64,000 nt of DNA from Nonomuraea dietziae (GTDB lineage: Bacteria; Actinomycetota; Actinomycetes; Streptosporangiales; Streptosporangiaceae): the NCBI RefSeq assembly GCF_014195505.1, contig NZ_JACIBV010000001.1, positions 3,658,001 through 3,722,000 of the forward strand, read 5' to 3'. Shown one piece after another: positions 46,245 to 55,900 of the stretch. The position numbers were made by a program, and so were the translations under genes. The notes below the pieces were generated by a model, which was given only the letters and a program-made list of their open reading frames with translations, was not told where the DNA came from and ran no database searches. The first letter of the stretch is position 1; each line of letters opens with the position of its first letter.

Positions 46245-47188
46245 AACGAGCCGCCCTAGCTCTCGTTCTCCTGGTCAGCGGCGTGACCGCCTGCGGCGGC
46301 GACGGCGGGGCGGCACAGGAGAAGACGACGCTGACCGTCGGCGTGGTCCCCGTGCCCTCCTCCGCGCCGCTGTTCATCGCCGAGAAGAACGGCTTCTTCA
46401 AGGCCGAGGGCCTCACGGTCAAGACCGAGATCATCCAGGCCCCTCAGGCCGTCATGCCGAAGATCCTCAACGGCAGCATGGACGCCTTCCTGACCAGCTA
46501 CGTCTCGCTGCTGGCCATCAACGACTCCGGCGCCGCCAAGCTGAGGCTCTTCCAGCACGTGCAGACCGCCGCGCCCGGCATCGCCAGCGTCGTGGTGCCC
46601 AAGGACTCCCCCATCAGGACGGCGGCCGACCTCAAGGGCAAGACCGTCGGCGTCAACGTGCTCAGGGCGCTCGGCCAGACCGTCACGAACGCCCACCTGC
46701 AGCAGGCGGGGCTCAAGCCCGACGACGTGAAGTTCACCGCGGTGCCCTTCGCCGACCAGCTGACCGCGCTGTCGACCAAGAAGATCGACGCCGCGTGGCT
46801 GGTGGAGCCGTTCCTGACGGCCGCCAGGAAGGACCTCGGCGCGGTCGAGGTCATCGACACCACCTCGGGGCCGACGGCGGGCCTGCCGCTCGACGCGTGG
46901 GGTGTGTCGGAGGAGTGGCTGACCAAGAACCCCAAGACGGCCGCGGCCTTCCACCGCGCGCTGGCCAAGGCGCAGCAGATCGCCAGCGCCGACAGGAACG
47001 CCATCAACGCCGTCATCCCCACCTACACGCAGATCCCCGCGGCGGCGGCGTCGGCGATGAAGCTGGGCGAGTTCTCCGCCGAGGTCGACAAGGCCAGCTT
47101 CCAGAAGCTGGCCGACCTGCTGCACGGCTATGGCTACCTGAAGTCCAAGCCCGACGTCACCACCATGATCCCGTCCAAGATCGGATGA
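46241..47188 (+). CDS. NitT/TauT-type ABC substrate-binding lipoprotein 2
   Basis: Protein of 315 residues, paralogue of the one at 41741. Lipobox VTAC; core VGVVPVPSSAPLFIAEKNGF, FFKAEGLTVKTEIIQAPQAV, LKGKTVGVNVLRALGQT and AWLVEPFL. The two binding proteins share fold and many blocks but differ in the loops expected to line the ligand site, so they may bind related but distinct ligands. Overlaps the ATPase and permease 2a genes by 4 bp each. Confidence 0.9.
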   Translation: MKRAALALVLLVSGVTACGGDGGAAQEKTTLTVGVVPVPSSAPLFIAEKNGFFKAEGLTVKTEIIQAPQAVMPKILNGSMDAFLTSYVSLLAINDSGAAKLRLFQHVQTAAPGIASVVVPKDSPIRTAADLKGKTVGVNVLRALGQTVTNAHLQQAGLKPDDVKFTAVPFADQLTALSTKKIDAAWLVEPFLTAARKDLGAVEVIDTTSGPTAGLPLDAWGVSEEWLTKNPKTAAAFHRALAKAQQIASADRNAINAVIPTYTQIPAAAASAMKLGEFSAEVDKASFQKLADLLHGYGYLKSKPDVTTMIPSKIG

Positions 47189-47919
47189 TCAGAACGCTGG
47201 GGGTCCTCGGCTTCCTGCTCGTGCTGGAGGCCGCGGGACGCCTGGGACTCATCGAGGCGCTGCCTCCTGTTTCCGTGGTGCTCGTGACGGCCGCGGGCCT
47301 CGCGGTGGACGGCTCCTTCCTGTCCGACGTGGGCGCCACGCTGAGCGCCTGCGCGGCGGGCCTGCTGATCGCGGTGGTCACGGCCGTCCCCGCCGGGCTG
47401 CTGCTCGGCACGGTGCCCGCGGTCGAGCGGTCGGTGCGGCCGCTGGTGGAGTTCCTGCGGCCGATCCCCTCGCTGTCGCTCATCCCGCTGGCGATGTTCC
47501 TCTGGACCGACAGCCACGACGCCAAGATCGCGCTGATCGTCTACACCTGCTCGTGGCCGCTGCTCATCAACACGATGTACGGCCTGGCCGACGTCGACCC
47601 GATCGCCAAGGACACCCTGCGCGGCTTCGGCTTCGGCCCCATGGCCGTGCTGTGGCGCGTCTCCCTGCCGAGCACCGCGCCGTTCATCGCGACGGGCGTG
47701 CGCATCGCGGTCTCCGTGACCCTCATCGTGGCCGTCAGCGTGGAGCTCCTCGCCGGAGGCGGCGGCGGGATCGGCGCCTACCTGGTGCAGGCGGGCAGCG
47801 CCAACAGGGTGGACAGGATGCTCGCCGCCACCGTCTGGGCGGGAGCGCTCGGCCTCGCCGCCAACGCGCTGTTCACCGCGGCGGAGCGACGGCTGCTGCG
47901 CTGGAGGTGGGCCACATGA
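47185..47919 (+). CDS. NitT/TauT-type ABC permease 2a
   Basis: Permease of 244 residues, paralogue of permease 1a: it shares VEFLRPIPSLSLIPLAMF-like and KDTLRGFGFGPMAVLWRVSL segments and the ending AANALFTAAERRLLRW. Coupled to the upstream and downstream genes by ATGA overlaps. Confidence 0.9.
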   Translation: MIRTLGVLGFLLVLEAAGRLGLIEALPPVSVVLVTAAGLAVDGSFLSDVGATLSACAAGLLIAVVTAVPAGLLLGTVPAVERSVRPLVEFLRPIPSLSLIPLAMFLWTDSHDAKIALIVYTCSWPLLINTMYGLADVDPIAKDTLRGFGFGPMAVLWRVSLPSTAPFIATGVRIAVSVTLIVAVSVELLAGGGGGIGAYLVQAGSANRVDRMLAATVWAGALGLAANALFTAAERRLLRWRWAT

Positions 47920-48656
47920 TCAGGCGCCTGGCCTGGTACTGGCTGATCCCCGTCGCGGCGCTCGCGTGGGAGGTGGTCACCCGCTCCGCGGGAGCGGTCT
48001 ACTTCCCTCCGCCCTCCACCATCCTGGCCAGGATGCGCGAGATGGCCGCGACCGAGGACGTCGCCGCCGACCTGGTGCCGAGCCTGGCCAGGCTGGCCGT
48101 CGGCTGGGCGCTCGCGGCCGCGGCGGGCGTCGCACTCGGCGTGCTGCTCGGCCGCTCGCCGCTGCTGGCCAAGCTGGTGGAGCCGATGGTCCACTTCGGC
48201 AGGTCGGTGCCGCCCGCCGCCCTGCTGCCGGTGTTCCTGGTGTTCTTCAAGGTCGGCACCCCCATCCAGCTGGCCGCGATCGTCTACGGCGTGCTGTGGC
48301 CGGTGCTCGTCAACTCGATGGACGGCGCCCGCCACGTCGACACCCAGTACCTGGACACCGCCCAGGTCTTCCACCTGCCCCGCTGGCGGGTCGTGCTGGC
48401 CGCGGCGGCGCCCAAGATCTTCGCGGGGCTGCGGCTCAGCGTGGCGCTCGCGCTGATCATGATGGTCATCTCGGAGCTGTACGCCAGCAGCGAGGGCATC
48501 GGGCACCGGATGCGCGAGGCGGAGGGCAGCGTCGACATCCCCGCGATGTGGGCGGGCATCGTGCTGCTCGGCGTGCTCGGCGTGGTGCTGAACGGGCTCT
48601 TCCTGGCGGTGGAGCGCAGAGCGCTCAGGTGGCATCGGGGCCGTACAGCCGCCTGA
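47916..48656 (+). CDS. NitT/TauT-type ABC permease 2b
   Basis: Permease of 246 residues, paralogue of permease 1b: VEPMVHFGRSVPPAALLPVF, VLWPVLVNSMDGARHVDTQY and APKIFAGLRLSVALALIMMV. Last gene of the importer operon. Its 3' end overlaps the 3' end of the convergent nitrilase-like gene by 32 bp. Confidence 0.9.
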   Translation: MIRRLAWYWLIPVAALAWEVVTRSAGAVYFPPPSTILARMREMAATEDVAADLVPSLARLAVGWALAAAAGVALGVLLGRSPLLAKLVEPMVHFGRSVPPAALLPVFLVFFKVGTPIQLAAIVYGVLWPVLVNSMDGARHVDTQYLDTAQVFHLPRWRVVLAAAAPKIFAGLRLSVALALIMMVISELYASSEGIGHRMREAEGSVDIPAMWAGIVLLGVLGVVLNGLFLAVERRALRWHRGRTAA

Positions 48657-49638
48657 TCGCCTCCTTCTGCCGCTCGGCGAACCACTGCCGCGACGGCGCG
48701 GACGAGGCCAGCCCGTCGGGGCGCTCGACGTCGTGCCAGCCGTACTCCTCGGCCCAGAGGGCGGGCTTCACCCTGGACAGCAGGTTGCCCATGCCAGGGC
48801 GGCGACGGAAGCGGCGTAGCGCGGCCAGGTCGAGCTCGGCGGCGGCCACCAGCGACTCCCCCTGACCGGCCTGCGCCAGCGGACGGCCCTCGAAGTCGAG
48901 CACCTCCGAGCCCCCGCTGGTGGAGTCGCCCGGTATGGGCAGCCCCGCCAGGCCGCCGCTGTTGGCCGAGACCACGTAGGCGAGGTTCTCGATCGCCCTT
49001 GCCCGCCTGGCGATCGCCTTCGGCGTGAGCGAGGGAGAGGAGGCCTCGGAGGTCGGGTGGCAGAAGACCTCCGCGCCCCTGAGCGCCAGCGCCCTGGCCA
49101 GCTCGGGGAAGAGGATCTCCTCCGAGGCGATCACCGCGAGGTTGCCGAGCTCGGTGCGGGCGACGGGCAGCACGGCGTCGAGCCCGTAGACGTCGAGGTA
49201 GCGTTCCCAGACGTCGTAGGGCGAGGGGGAGAACATCGAGTGCAGCCGCCGGTAGCGCAGCACGTCCTCGCCGGCGGGGCCGAGGATGACGGTGGCCTGG
49301 AAGAACAGCTCGGGGAAGTGCGGATCGCTCTCGTAGGCGTTGACGCACAGGTACACGTCCTGCGCCTTGGCGATCTCGGCCAGCGCCTGGTACTCGGGCC
49401 CGCCCGGCGCGATGGCCGCCCTGGCCCGCCACTCCTCGACGCTCTCGCCGAAGGGAAAGCCGGTCAGCACGTACTCGGGCAGGACGACCAGCCGCAGGTC
49501 GGGCCCGATCCAGGCCTTGGCGGCCGCCGTCTGGGCGGCGATCGAGCCGATCGCCGCGCGCATGAGCGCGCGCGGGTCGGCCGCGCCGTTCACCGCCTGG
49601 GTGCGGACCTGCAGGGCCAGCGCCCGGTAGGCGCTCAC
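48625..49638 (-). CDS. Nitrilase-fold protein lacking catalytic Cys and Lys
   Basis: Carbon-nitrogen hydrolase superfamily protein of 337 residues. The glutamate of the triad is present (LPEYVLTG, E55). The lysine site in the YR(K)xH strand reads YRRLHS (R131), and the cysteine site before FPE reads IASEEILFPE (S172). Two of the three catalytic residues are thus replaced, so nitrile or amide hydrolysis by the normal route is unlikely. It may be a regulatory or binding pseudoenzyme, or use another chemistry. The GTG at 49638 overlaps the upstream stop (GTGA). Downstream member of a three-gene operon. Confidence 0.82.
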   Translation of the reverse strand: MSAYRALALQVRTQAVNGAADPRALMRAAIGSIAAQTAAAKAWIGPDLRLVVLPEYVLTGFPFGESVEEWRARAAIAPGGPEYQALAEIAKAQDVYLCVNAYESDPHFPELFFQATVILGPAGEDVLRYRRLHSMFSPSPYDVWERYLDVYGLDAVLPVARTELGNLAVIASEEILFPELARALALRGAEVFCHPTSEASSPSLTPKAIARRARAIENLAYVVSANSGGLAGLPIPGDSTSGGSEVLDFEGRPLAQAGQGESLVAAAELDLAALRRFRRRPGMGNLLSRVKPALWAEEYGWHDVERPDGLASSAPSRQWFAERQKEAIRRLYGPDAT

Positions 49639-50078
49639 CCGACTCGCTTCTCGTCGATCAGCGTGCGCCTGATGCACTCGCCTGACCTGATCCACTGCCA
49701 CACCCTGCTCCGGGTGCCGCCGTCGTCGCTCAGCACGATCAGCTCGAACAGCTTGAGGTCCTCGCCCTCGGCCTTGTAGACCCAGTTGAGGTAGATCGTG
49801 GAGGCGTCGACCTCCCAGAACTCGCCGCTGATGCGCTCGGTGTCGAAGGCGCAGCGCCCGCCGCCGAGATAGGCGCCGGGGAACTCGTGCACCTCGCGCC
49901 TGCCGTCGTCCCAGGTGTACTCGTTGACCTGGTGGTAGGCGGCGTCACCGACGATCGAGCAGGTGATGCGCGAGCGGTGCGAGTCGAGCACGCCGCCGTC
50001 GCGGCCGAGATGGAGGTAGGTGCCCTCCCACTCGCCTTCGTGCCTGGCCAGCAGCGGCATCTCCGCGCGAAGTCCCAT
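49635..50078 (-). CDS. Small uncharacterised beta-rich protein
   Basis: Soluble protein of 147 residues with alternating hydrophobic strands: HEGEWEGTYLHLGRDGGVLD, HQVNEYTWDDGR, IYLNWVYKAEG and ELIVLSDDGGTRSRVWQWIR. The pattern suggests a lipocalin- or nitrobindin-like barrel, perhaps DUF3598-like, but I am not sure of the family. A barrel of this kind could bind a hydrophobic ligand. The ATG at 50078 is 2 bp from the aldehyde dehydrogenase stop and its own stop overlaps the nitrilase-like start. Confidence 0.72.
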   Translation of the reverse strand: MGLRAEMPLLARHEGEWEGTYLHLGRDGGVLDSHRSRITCSIVGDAAYHQVNEYTWDDGRREVHEFPGAYLGGGRCAFDTERISGEFWEVDASTIYLNWVYKAEGEDLKLFELIVLSDDGGTRSRVWQWIRSGECIRRTLIDEKRVG

Positions 50079-50080
50079 CG

Positions 50081-51412
50081 CTACACGCTCCAGACGGATC
50101 GGGGTGACCTGTTCACCAGGTGGGCTCGGCGCCTGACGAAGCGGCCGATGGAGGCGGGGCCCATCCGCGAGCCGCCGAGGCCCGAGAGGTTGAAGGAGTC
50201 TTTCTCGCCCTCGTGGACGAAGGCGGTCAGCGCGGCGTCGTTGACGCTGACCGCGCCGGCTCTCAGCCTGGAGGCCACCGCCCTCGCCTCCTGCTCGGTG
50301 GCGGCGAAGACGGCGGCCGACAGGCCGTAGTCGGAGTCGTTGGCCAGCTCGACCGCCTCGTCGACGCCGTCGAACGGCATCACGGGCAGGATCGGGCCGA
50401 AGGTCTCCTCCGTCATCACCCGCATGGTGTGGTCCACGCCGGTCAGCACCGTGGGGCGCAGCCAGTGCCACCCTTCGCGCCGCTCGATCTCACCGCCTGT
50501 GCGCACGACCGCTCCCCTGGCGACGGCGTCGGCCAGGTGCTCGGGGATGACACCGGTCGTGACCAGGGGCCCCGCGGGAGCTTTCGCGGCCTTGGCCACC
50601 AGCAGGCGCAGGAAGTCGTCGAAGACCTCGCGGGCCACGTAGACGCGTTCGATCGACTGGCAGGCCTGTCCCGCGTTGGCGGTGCCGCCGCGCAGGATCG
50701 CCGAGGAGGCGCGGTCGAGGTCGGCTCCCGCCAGCACGATCGCGGGGTCCTTGCCGCCCAGTTCGAGGAAGGCGGGGATGAAGGCGCGGGCGGCCGCCTC
50801 GGCCACCTGCCTGCCTGTGGCGACGCTGCCGGTGAACACCACCGCGTCGACCAGGCCGACCAGGGACCTGCCCGTCTCCGCGTCTCCCTCGACCACCCGC
50901 AGGGGCAGCTCGGCGGGGACCAGCCGCATGAGCGGCTCGACGAACCTGGGCGTCAGCTCGCTGGGCTTGACCAGCACCGGGCATCCCGCCGCCAGCGCGG
51001 GGACGGCGTCGATGAGGCCGAGCAGCAGCGGGAAGTTCCACGGGCTGATCACACCCACCAGCTCGTACGGCACCGCCTCGCCGCCCACCACGATGCCGGG
51101 CAGCGCCGAGGGCTCGTCGGGCCTGTCGGCCAGGAGGGCGGGAGCCTGCCGTACCCATCTGTCGACGGTGGCGGCCACGGCGCGCCGTTCGAGCTCGGAC
51201 TCCGCGCGCCTGCCCGTGTCGGCGACCAGCGCTTCGAGCAGGTCCTCGTCACGCGCGACGGCCGCGCCGAAGGCGGTCAGCGCCCGGCCGCGGTCGGCCG
51301 CGCGCCAGGCCGCCGACCGCGAGCGCAGCGTATGGGCCGTCGCGGCCAGTTCCTCGGCCGACGGCGGCGACAGCGGCCGGTCTGGCTCACCTGGGAGCGG
51401 GTTCACCACCAT
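50081..51412 (-). CDS. Aldehyde dehydrogenase family protein 1
   Basis: NAD(P)-dependent aldehyde dehydrogenase, 443 residues from the ATG at 51412. Cofactor segment ISPWNFPLLLGLIDAVPALA, general base Glu in FLELGGKDPA, catalytic Cys in NAGQACQSIERVYVA, and TEETFGPILPVMPF. The C-terminal SGLGGSRMGPASIGRFVRRR fits short aromatic-type family members (such as vanillin or coniferyl aldehyde dehydrogenase), which would suit the neighbouring O-methyltransferase; the substrate is inference. First gene of the operon with the small protein and the nitrilase-like gene. Confidence 0.9.
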   Translation of the reverse strand: MVVNPLPGEPDRPLSPPSAEELAATAHTLRSRSAAWRAADRGRALTAFGAAVARDEDLLEALVADTGRRAESELERRAVAATVDRWVRQAPALLADRPDEPSALPGIVVGGEAVPYELVGVISPWNFPLLLGLIDAVPALAAGCPVLVKPSELTPRFVEPLMRLVPAELPLRVVEGDAETGRSLVGLVDAVVFTGSVATGRQVAEAAARAFIPAFLELGGKDPAIVLAGADLDRASSAILRGGTANAGQACQSIERVYVAREVFDDFLRLLVAKAAKAPAGPLVTTGVIPEHLADAVARGAVVRTGGEIERREGWHWLRPTVLTGVDHTMRVMTEETFGPILPVMPFDGVDEAVELANDSDYGLSAAVFAATEQEARAVASRLRAGAVSVNDAALTAFVHEGEKDSFNLSGLGGSRMGPASIGRFVRRRAHLVNRSPRSVWSV

Positions 51413-51466
51413 GATCAGAGCCGACAATAGCCGCAGGGACGGCGGATCACCACCGGTTCTCTCGGG

Positions 51467-52045
51467 TCAGCGGCGCGGTCCCACGTGGCTCGTGAGAGCG
51501 TGCTCCACCAGAGTGATCAGCGTGCTCTTCACCGACTCGCGCGACCTGGCGTCCAGGCGCACGAGCGGGATGTGCGGCGAGAGGGTCAGCGCCTCCCTGA
51601 TCTCCTCCTCCGCGTGGAGGTACTGGCCGTCCCAGCCGTTGATCCCGACCACGAACGGCAGCTTCGCCTCCTCGAAGTAGTCGATGGCGGGGAAGCTGTC
51701 GGCCAGCCTGCGGGTGTCGACCAGCACGACGGCGCCGATCGCGCCGCGCACCAGGTCGTCCCACATGAACCAGAACCGGTGCTGACCGGGCGTGCCGAAC
51801 AGATAGAGGATCAGGTCGCGGTCGAGCGAGACCCTGCCGAAGTCCATCGCCACCGTGGTGGTCGTCTTGTTCGGCGTGAGCGACACGTCGTCGATGTGCG
51901 CCGACGCGTCGGTCATGACCGCCTCGGTGGTGAGCGGCAGGATCTCCGACACCGCACCCACGAACGTCGTCTTGCCCACACCGAAGCCACCCGCGACGAC
52001 GATCTTCGTCGAGGTGAGGCCGCCTTCAACAGGGAACGTGCTCAT
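51467..52045 (-). CDS. Conservon GTPase (CvnD type), copy 2
   Basis: Ras-like protein of 192 residues, nearly identical to the copy at 37041 from GGLTSTKIVVAGGFGVGKTT onward, including FGTPGQHRFWFMWDDLVRGA. The ATG at 52045 gives the N terminus MSTFPVEGGL; unlike copy 1 it is separated from its DUF742 gene by 72 bp. Copies differ mainly at both ends. Confidence 0.93.
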   Translation of the reverse strand: MSTFPVEGGLTSTKIVVAGGFGVGKTTFVGAVSEILPLTTEAVMTDASAHIDDVSLTPNKTTTTVAMDFGRVSLDRDLILYLFGTPGQHRFWFMWDDLVRGAIGAVVLVDTRRLADSFPAIDYFEEAKLPFVVGINGWDGQYLHAEEEIREALTLSPHIPLVRLDARSRESVKSTLITLVEHALTSHVGPRR

Positions 52046-52117
52046 CGGTCCGCCAGGTGAGGTTCGAGCCGGCTGAGGCAGGCGATGGCGGTCAATGTCG
52101 CGCATTTCCCGTTGACA

Positions 52118-52519
52118 CTAGAGCCTACGAAGTCCACTGAGCACCCTTTCGAGCAGGTTGAGATCCGGCTTACCCGCTTCCAGCTGCGGCTGGTGCACGC
52201 GGATCAGGCCCTCGGACGCCATGTCCGCGATCAGCACCCGGGTGATGCCGAGCGGAACTCGTAAAAGGGCGGAGACTTCCGCTACCGATCTGACCGATCG
52301 GCACAACTGGATGATCGCTTGGTACTCCGGACTGAGGAGAGAGAGGTCGCGATGTTCGGAGGTGGCCGAGGAGACCAGCGCCTCCATCGCGAACTTCACC
52401 CGCGGCGCCGTGCGCCCTCCGGTCACGGCATACGGCCTGACCAGAGAGCTCGACCCCTGCGGGCGCGGGGCAGGTTGTCGCCCCTGATTGTTATCACCAG
52501 CCCAACCCTGATCTGTCAC
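52118..52519 (-). CDS. Conservon DUF742 protein (CvnC type), copy 2
   Basis: Protein of 133 residues with a Gln/Pro-rich N terminus and the DUF742 core RPYAVTGGRTAPRVKFAMEA, LCRSVRSVAEVSALLRVPLG and LIRVHQPQLEAGKPDLNLLE. The GTG at 52519 has a good AGGAGAAGG site. Here it does not overlap the Roadblock gene, in contrast to copy 1. Confidence 0.93.
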   Translation of the reverse strand: MTDQGWAGDNNQGRQPAPRPQGSSSLVRPYAVTGGRTAPRVKFAMEALVSSATSEHRDLSLLSPEYQAIIQLCRSVRSVAEVSALLRVPLGITRVLIADMASEGLIRVHQPQLEAGKPDLNLLERVLSGLRRL

Positions 52520-52550
52520 AGCCTTCTCCTGTCCCCCATCTCACATCCGA

Positions 52551-52973
52551 CTAGCGAGGGCGTGTCGCCTGCAGCTCGGCGCGTACGGCAGGCGTGAGCA
52601 CCTGTCCCGCACGCTCCACGAGCAGCGTCATCTGGTAGGCCACCAGACCCATGTCGCAGTCGGCGGCGGCGAGGACCGCCAGGCACGAACCATCACTGAT
52701 GGACATGATCATCAAAAGGCCGCGCTGCATCTCGATCACCGTCTGGGTGACCATGCCGCCCTCGAAGACTCTGGCCGCCCCCTGGGTCAGGCTGATCACA
52801 CCCGAGGCCACCGCGGCGAGCTGGTCGGCCCTGTCCTTGGGGAAGCCCTCGGAGTAGGCCAGTGGCAGACCGTCGGACGACACCACCACGGTGTGGGCTA
52901 CACCTGGCACGTTGTTCACGAAGTCGGTGATCAGCCAGTTGACGCCCCTGGCGCCCTGACTCAGCTCTCTCAT
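52551..52973 (-). CDS. Conservon Roadblock/LC7 protein (CvnB type), copy 2
   Basis: Protein of 140 residues with the Roadblock fold, very like copy 1: WLITDFVNNVPGVAHTVVVS, RADQLAAVASGVISLTQGAA and SCLAVLAAADCDMGLVAYQM. The ATG at 52973 overlaps the sensor gene stop (ATGA). Confidence 0.94.
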   Translation of the reverse strand: MRELSQGARGVNWLITDFVNNVPGVAHTVVVSSDGLPLAYSEGFPKDRADQLAAVASGVISLTQGAARVFEGGMVTQTVIEMQRGLLMIMSISDGSCLAVLAAADCDMGLVAYQMTLLVERAGQVLTPAVRAELQATRPR

Positions 52974-55900
52974 TGCTCCTCCTTGTTCTCGCGGGTGAAC
53001 TCGCGGCCCTGCCTGACTCCCTGCTGGAAGCTGGACAGACGGCTGCGCACCCGGTCGGGCGAGATCGGTGCCGCCGGTTCGGGCGCGACGCTCTCCGCCG
53101 CGCTCGCCGTACCGGGGACCAGGTTGGCCTTCGGAACCCTGCGCGGCAGACCGGAGGCCGTGGTGCCGCCCTGGGCGGGCTCCGCGGCGGCGCGGGCCGC
53201 CTGGAAGCCGCTGTCGGCAGGAGAGGACCACGAGGGCGGGGTCGCCGGCGCGCTCTGGCCGGGCCTGCGCTGCGGCAGTCCCTGCGGACGCGCCTCACGC
53301 ATGCTCTGCGCCTGCTGCTGACCGCGCGGGGCCTGCTCGCCCTGCTCCTCGGCCTGCGGCTGACGACGGGCGGCCGGCTGGGCCGGCGCCTCGTCCTTGG
53401 CGGCCTTCAGTTCCTCGGGGTCGGGCCTGCGGAACCAGTCGGAACCGACGGAGGAGAAGATCGGCAGGAACTCCTCGCCGTCCTCGTCCATGGGCGAGGT
53501 GCGCACGACGGGAAGCGGGCCTGTCATGTCGGGCTCCGGCAGCCCCATGAAGCCGCCCTGCGGCTCCTGGCCGACCCTGCCGAACGTCGCCGTGGAGTCC
53601 TGCGCGTGGAAGTCGGAGGTGTCGGAGGGCTCCCTGCGAGGGAGGTCCTGACCCGGCGCCTGCCTGGTCTCGAACTCGGGCGGGCGGCCGAAGGCGTCCA
53701 TCGGCCTGGGCTCGGGCTCGGGCAGGCTCCTGGCGAACGGGTCGAAGGTCGGCTCGGCCTGGCTCGGGGCGGCCGACGGCCACCCGCTGTCGGTGAAGCC
53801 GCTGTCGGAGAACCCGCTGTCGGAGTAACCACTGTCGGAGAACGCGCCCGCGGACGAGCCGCCCCTGTCGGTGGGGAACCCTGTGGACGAGCCACCCCTG
53901 TCCGTGGGGAACGCTCCGGTGGACGAGCCACCCCTGTCCGTGGGGAACGCTCCGGTGGAGGAGCCACCCCTGTCGGTGGGGAACCCGCCGTCGGAGAAAC
54001 CGCTGTCGGAGAAGCCGGCGTCGGAGAACCTGTCGCCGAACCCGCTGTCAGGGGCGCCGGCGAACCCGTTCACGGACGGCACGCCGCCGGCGGCGGGGCC
54101 GCCGTTGCTGGACGGGTTGCCGCCCTGCGTGCCGAAGGAGCGCTCCTCGTCCAGCGGAGGCCAGGCGGACTCGCCCTCGGCGGGAGGCAACACCCCGGGC
54201 CACGGGGTGTGCATCGGCTCCTCGAAGGCCCGCACGTCCGGGGTGTCCATGCCGAACTGCGCCACGGGCGCCGCCAGCACGGGCGAGTCGAACGGGCTGT
54301 AGGAGCTCTGCGTCTGCTGGTAGGGGAAGCCGGTCTGCGCGGGGGCCGACGCGGACACCAGCAGGGTGTCGGGCAGCACCACCAGCGCGGTGACGCCACC
54401 GGTCGGCTGCGAGCGCAGCTGCACCTTGATGCCGTGGCGCAGGGCCAGGCGGCCGACCACGAACAGGCCCATGCGGCGCGAGACCGACACGTCCACGACC
54501 GGCGGGTTGGCCAGGCGCCAGTTGGCCTGCGCGACCTCGTCGGCGGTCATGCCGATGCCGAGGTCGACGACCGCGACCATGACGCCGCCCTCGGTGCGGT
54601 TGCTGGAGACGCTGACCTTGGTCTCGCGGGGCGAGAAGGAGATGGAGTTCTCGATCAGCTCGGCGAGCAGGTGGACGACGTCGGTGACGGCGGGGCCGGC
54701 CACCATGGTGCCGGTCGGCACCTGGATGTTGACCCGCTCGTACCCTTCGACCTCCGAGAGGGAGGCGCGGGCGATGTCGACCAGCTCGACCGGCTCGGTC
54801 CACTTGCGCGCGGCCTCCTGGCCGGCGAGGACCAGGAGGTTCTCGCTGTTGCGGCGCATGCGGGTGGCCAGGTGGTCGAGCTTGAAGAGGTTGGACAGAC
54901 GCTGCTCGTCCTCTTCGCCGTTCTCCAGGCCCTCGATGAGCGACAGCTGCCGCTCGACGAGGGTCTGGCTGCGGCGCGAGAGGTTGACGAACATCGCGTT
55001 GACGTTGGCGCGCAGCTTGGCCTCGTCGCCCGCCAGCCGTACGGCCTCGCGGTGGACCTCGTCGAAGGCCCTGGCCACTTCCCCGATCTCGTCGCGGGTG
55101 AGCACGCCGATGGAGGGGACCTCGGGGATGACAGCGCCGTCGCCCGACTCGCGCAGCGCGCGGACCGTGTCGGGCAGGCGGCTGCCCGCCACCTCCAGGG
55201 CCTCGGCGCGCAGCCTGCGCAGCGGGCGGACCAGCGAGCCGGCCACACCGGTGGTGATCACCAGCACGAGCACCAGCAGGACGAGGATGACCGCGCCGGA
55301 GATGATGGCGTCGCGCTGCTCGGCGTCGCTCAGCACCCTGGTCTGGGCCACGATGGAGGCGGCCAGCTGGGTCTCCACCTTGCGCATGGCGTCGACGGTC
55401 TGCTCGGTGCTGTCGTACCAGAGCTGGAGGTCGCGGCGCGAGGTGATGTCGAGGTCGCGGATCTGCTTGTACTCGCGCATCTGGGCCAGCGCGCGCTGGC
55501 GCATCGCGTCGGCGCGGTCGATCTCCTGGCCCCTGACCGTCTTGCGGTAGAAGGCGAGGTCGTCGGCCGAGGCCTCGGTGTCGTAGATGGCGAGCTCGCC
55601 CTGCTGGGCGTTCCACGAGCCGAGGAAGTCCGACAGGTCGTCGTAGTCGAGGCTCCGCTCGATCTGCGCGACGAGCAGGATGACCTGCTGGCGGGAGACC
55701 TCCTCCTTGGCGCGCTCGATCGCGCCGAGCGCGGTGGCGTCGCCGAGCAGGCGGTCGTTGTTGCCCGAGGCGATCAGCTCGCTCTGCAGGCCCTCCATGA
55801 CGTCGATCATCGAGGTGAACGTTTTGATCGCCGCTCGGGCGGGCACGCTGTCGCTGTCGCCGGCGATCGAGTCGCGCAGGCCGTCGAGGCCGTTCAGCCA

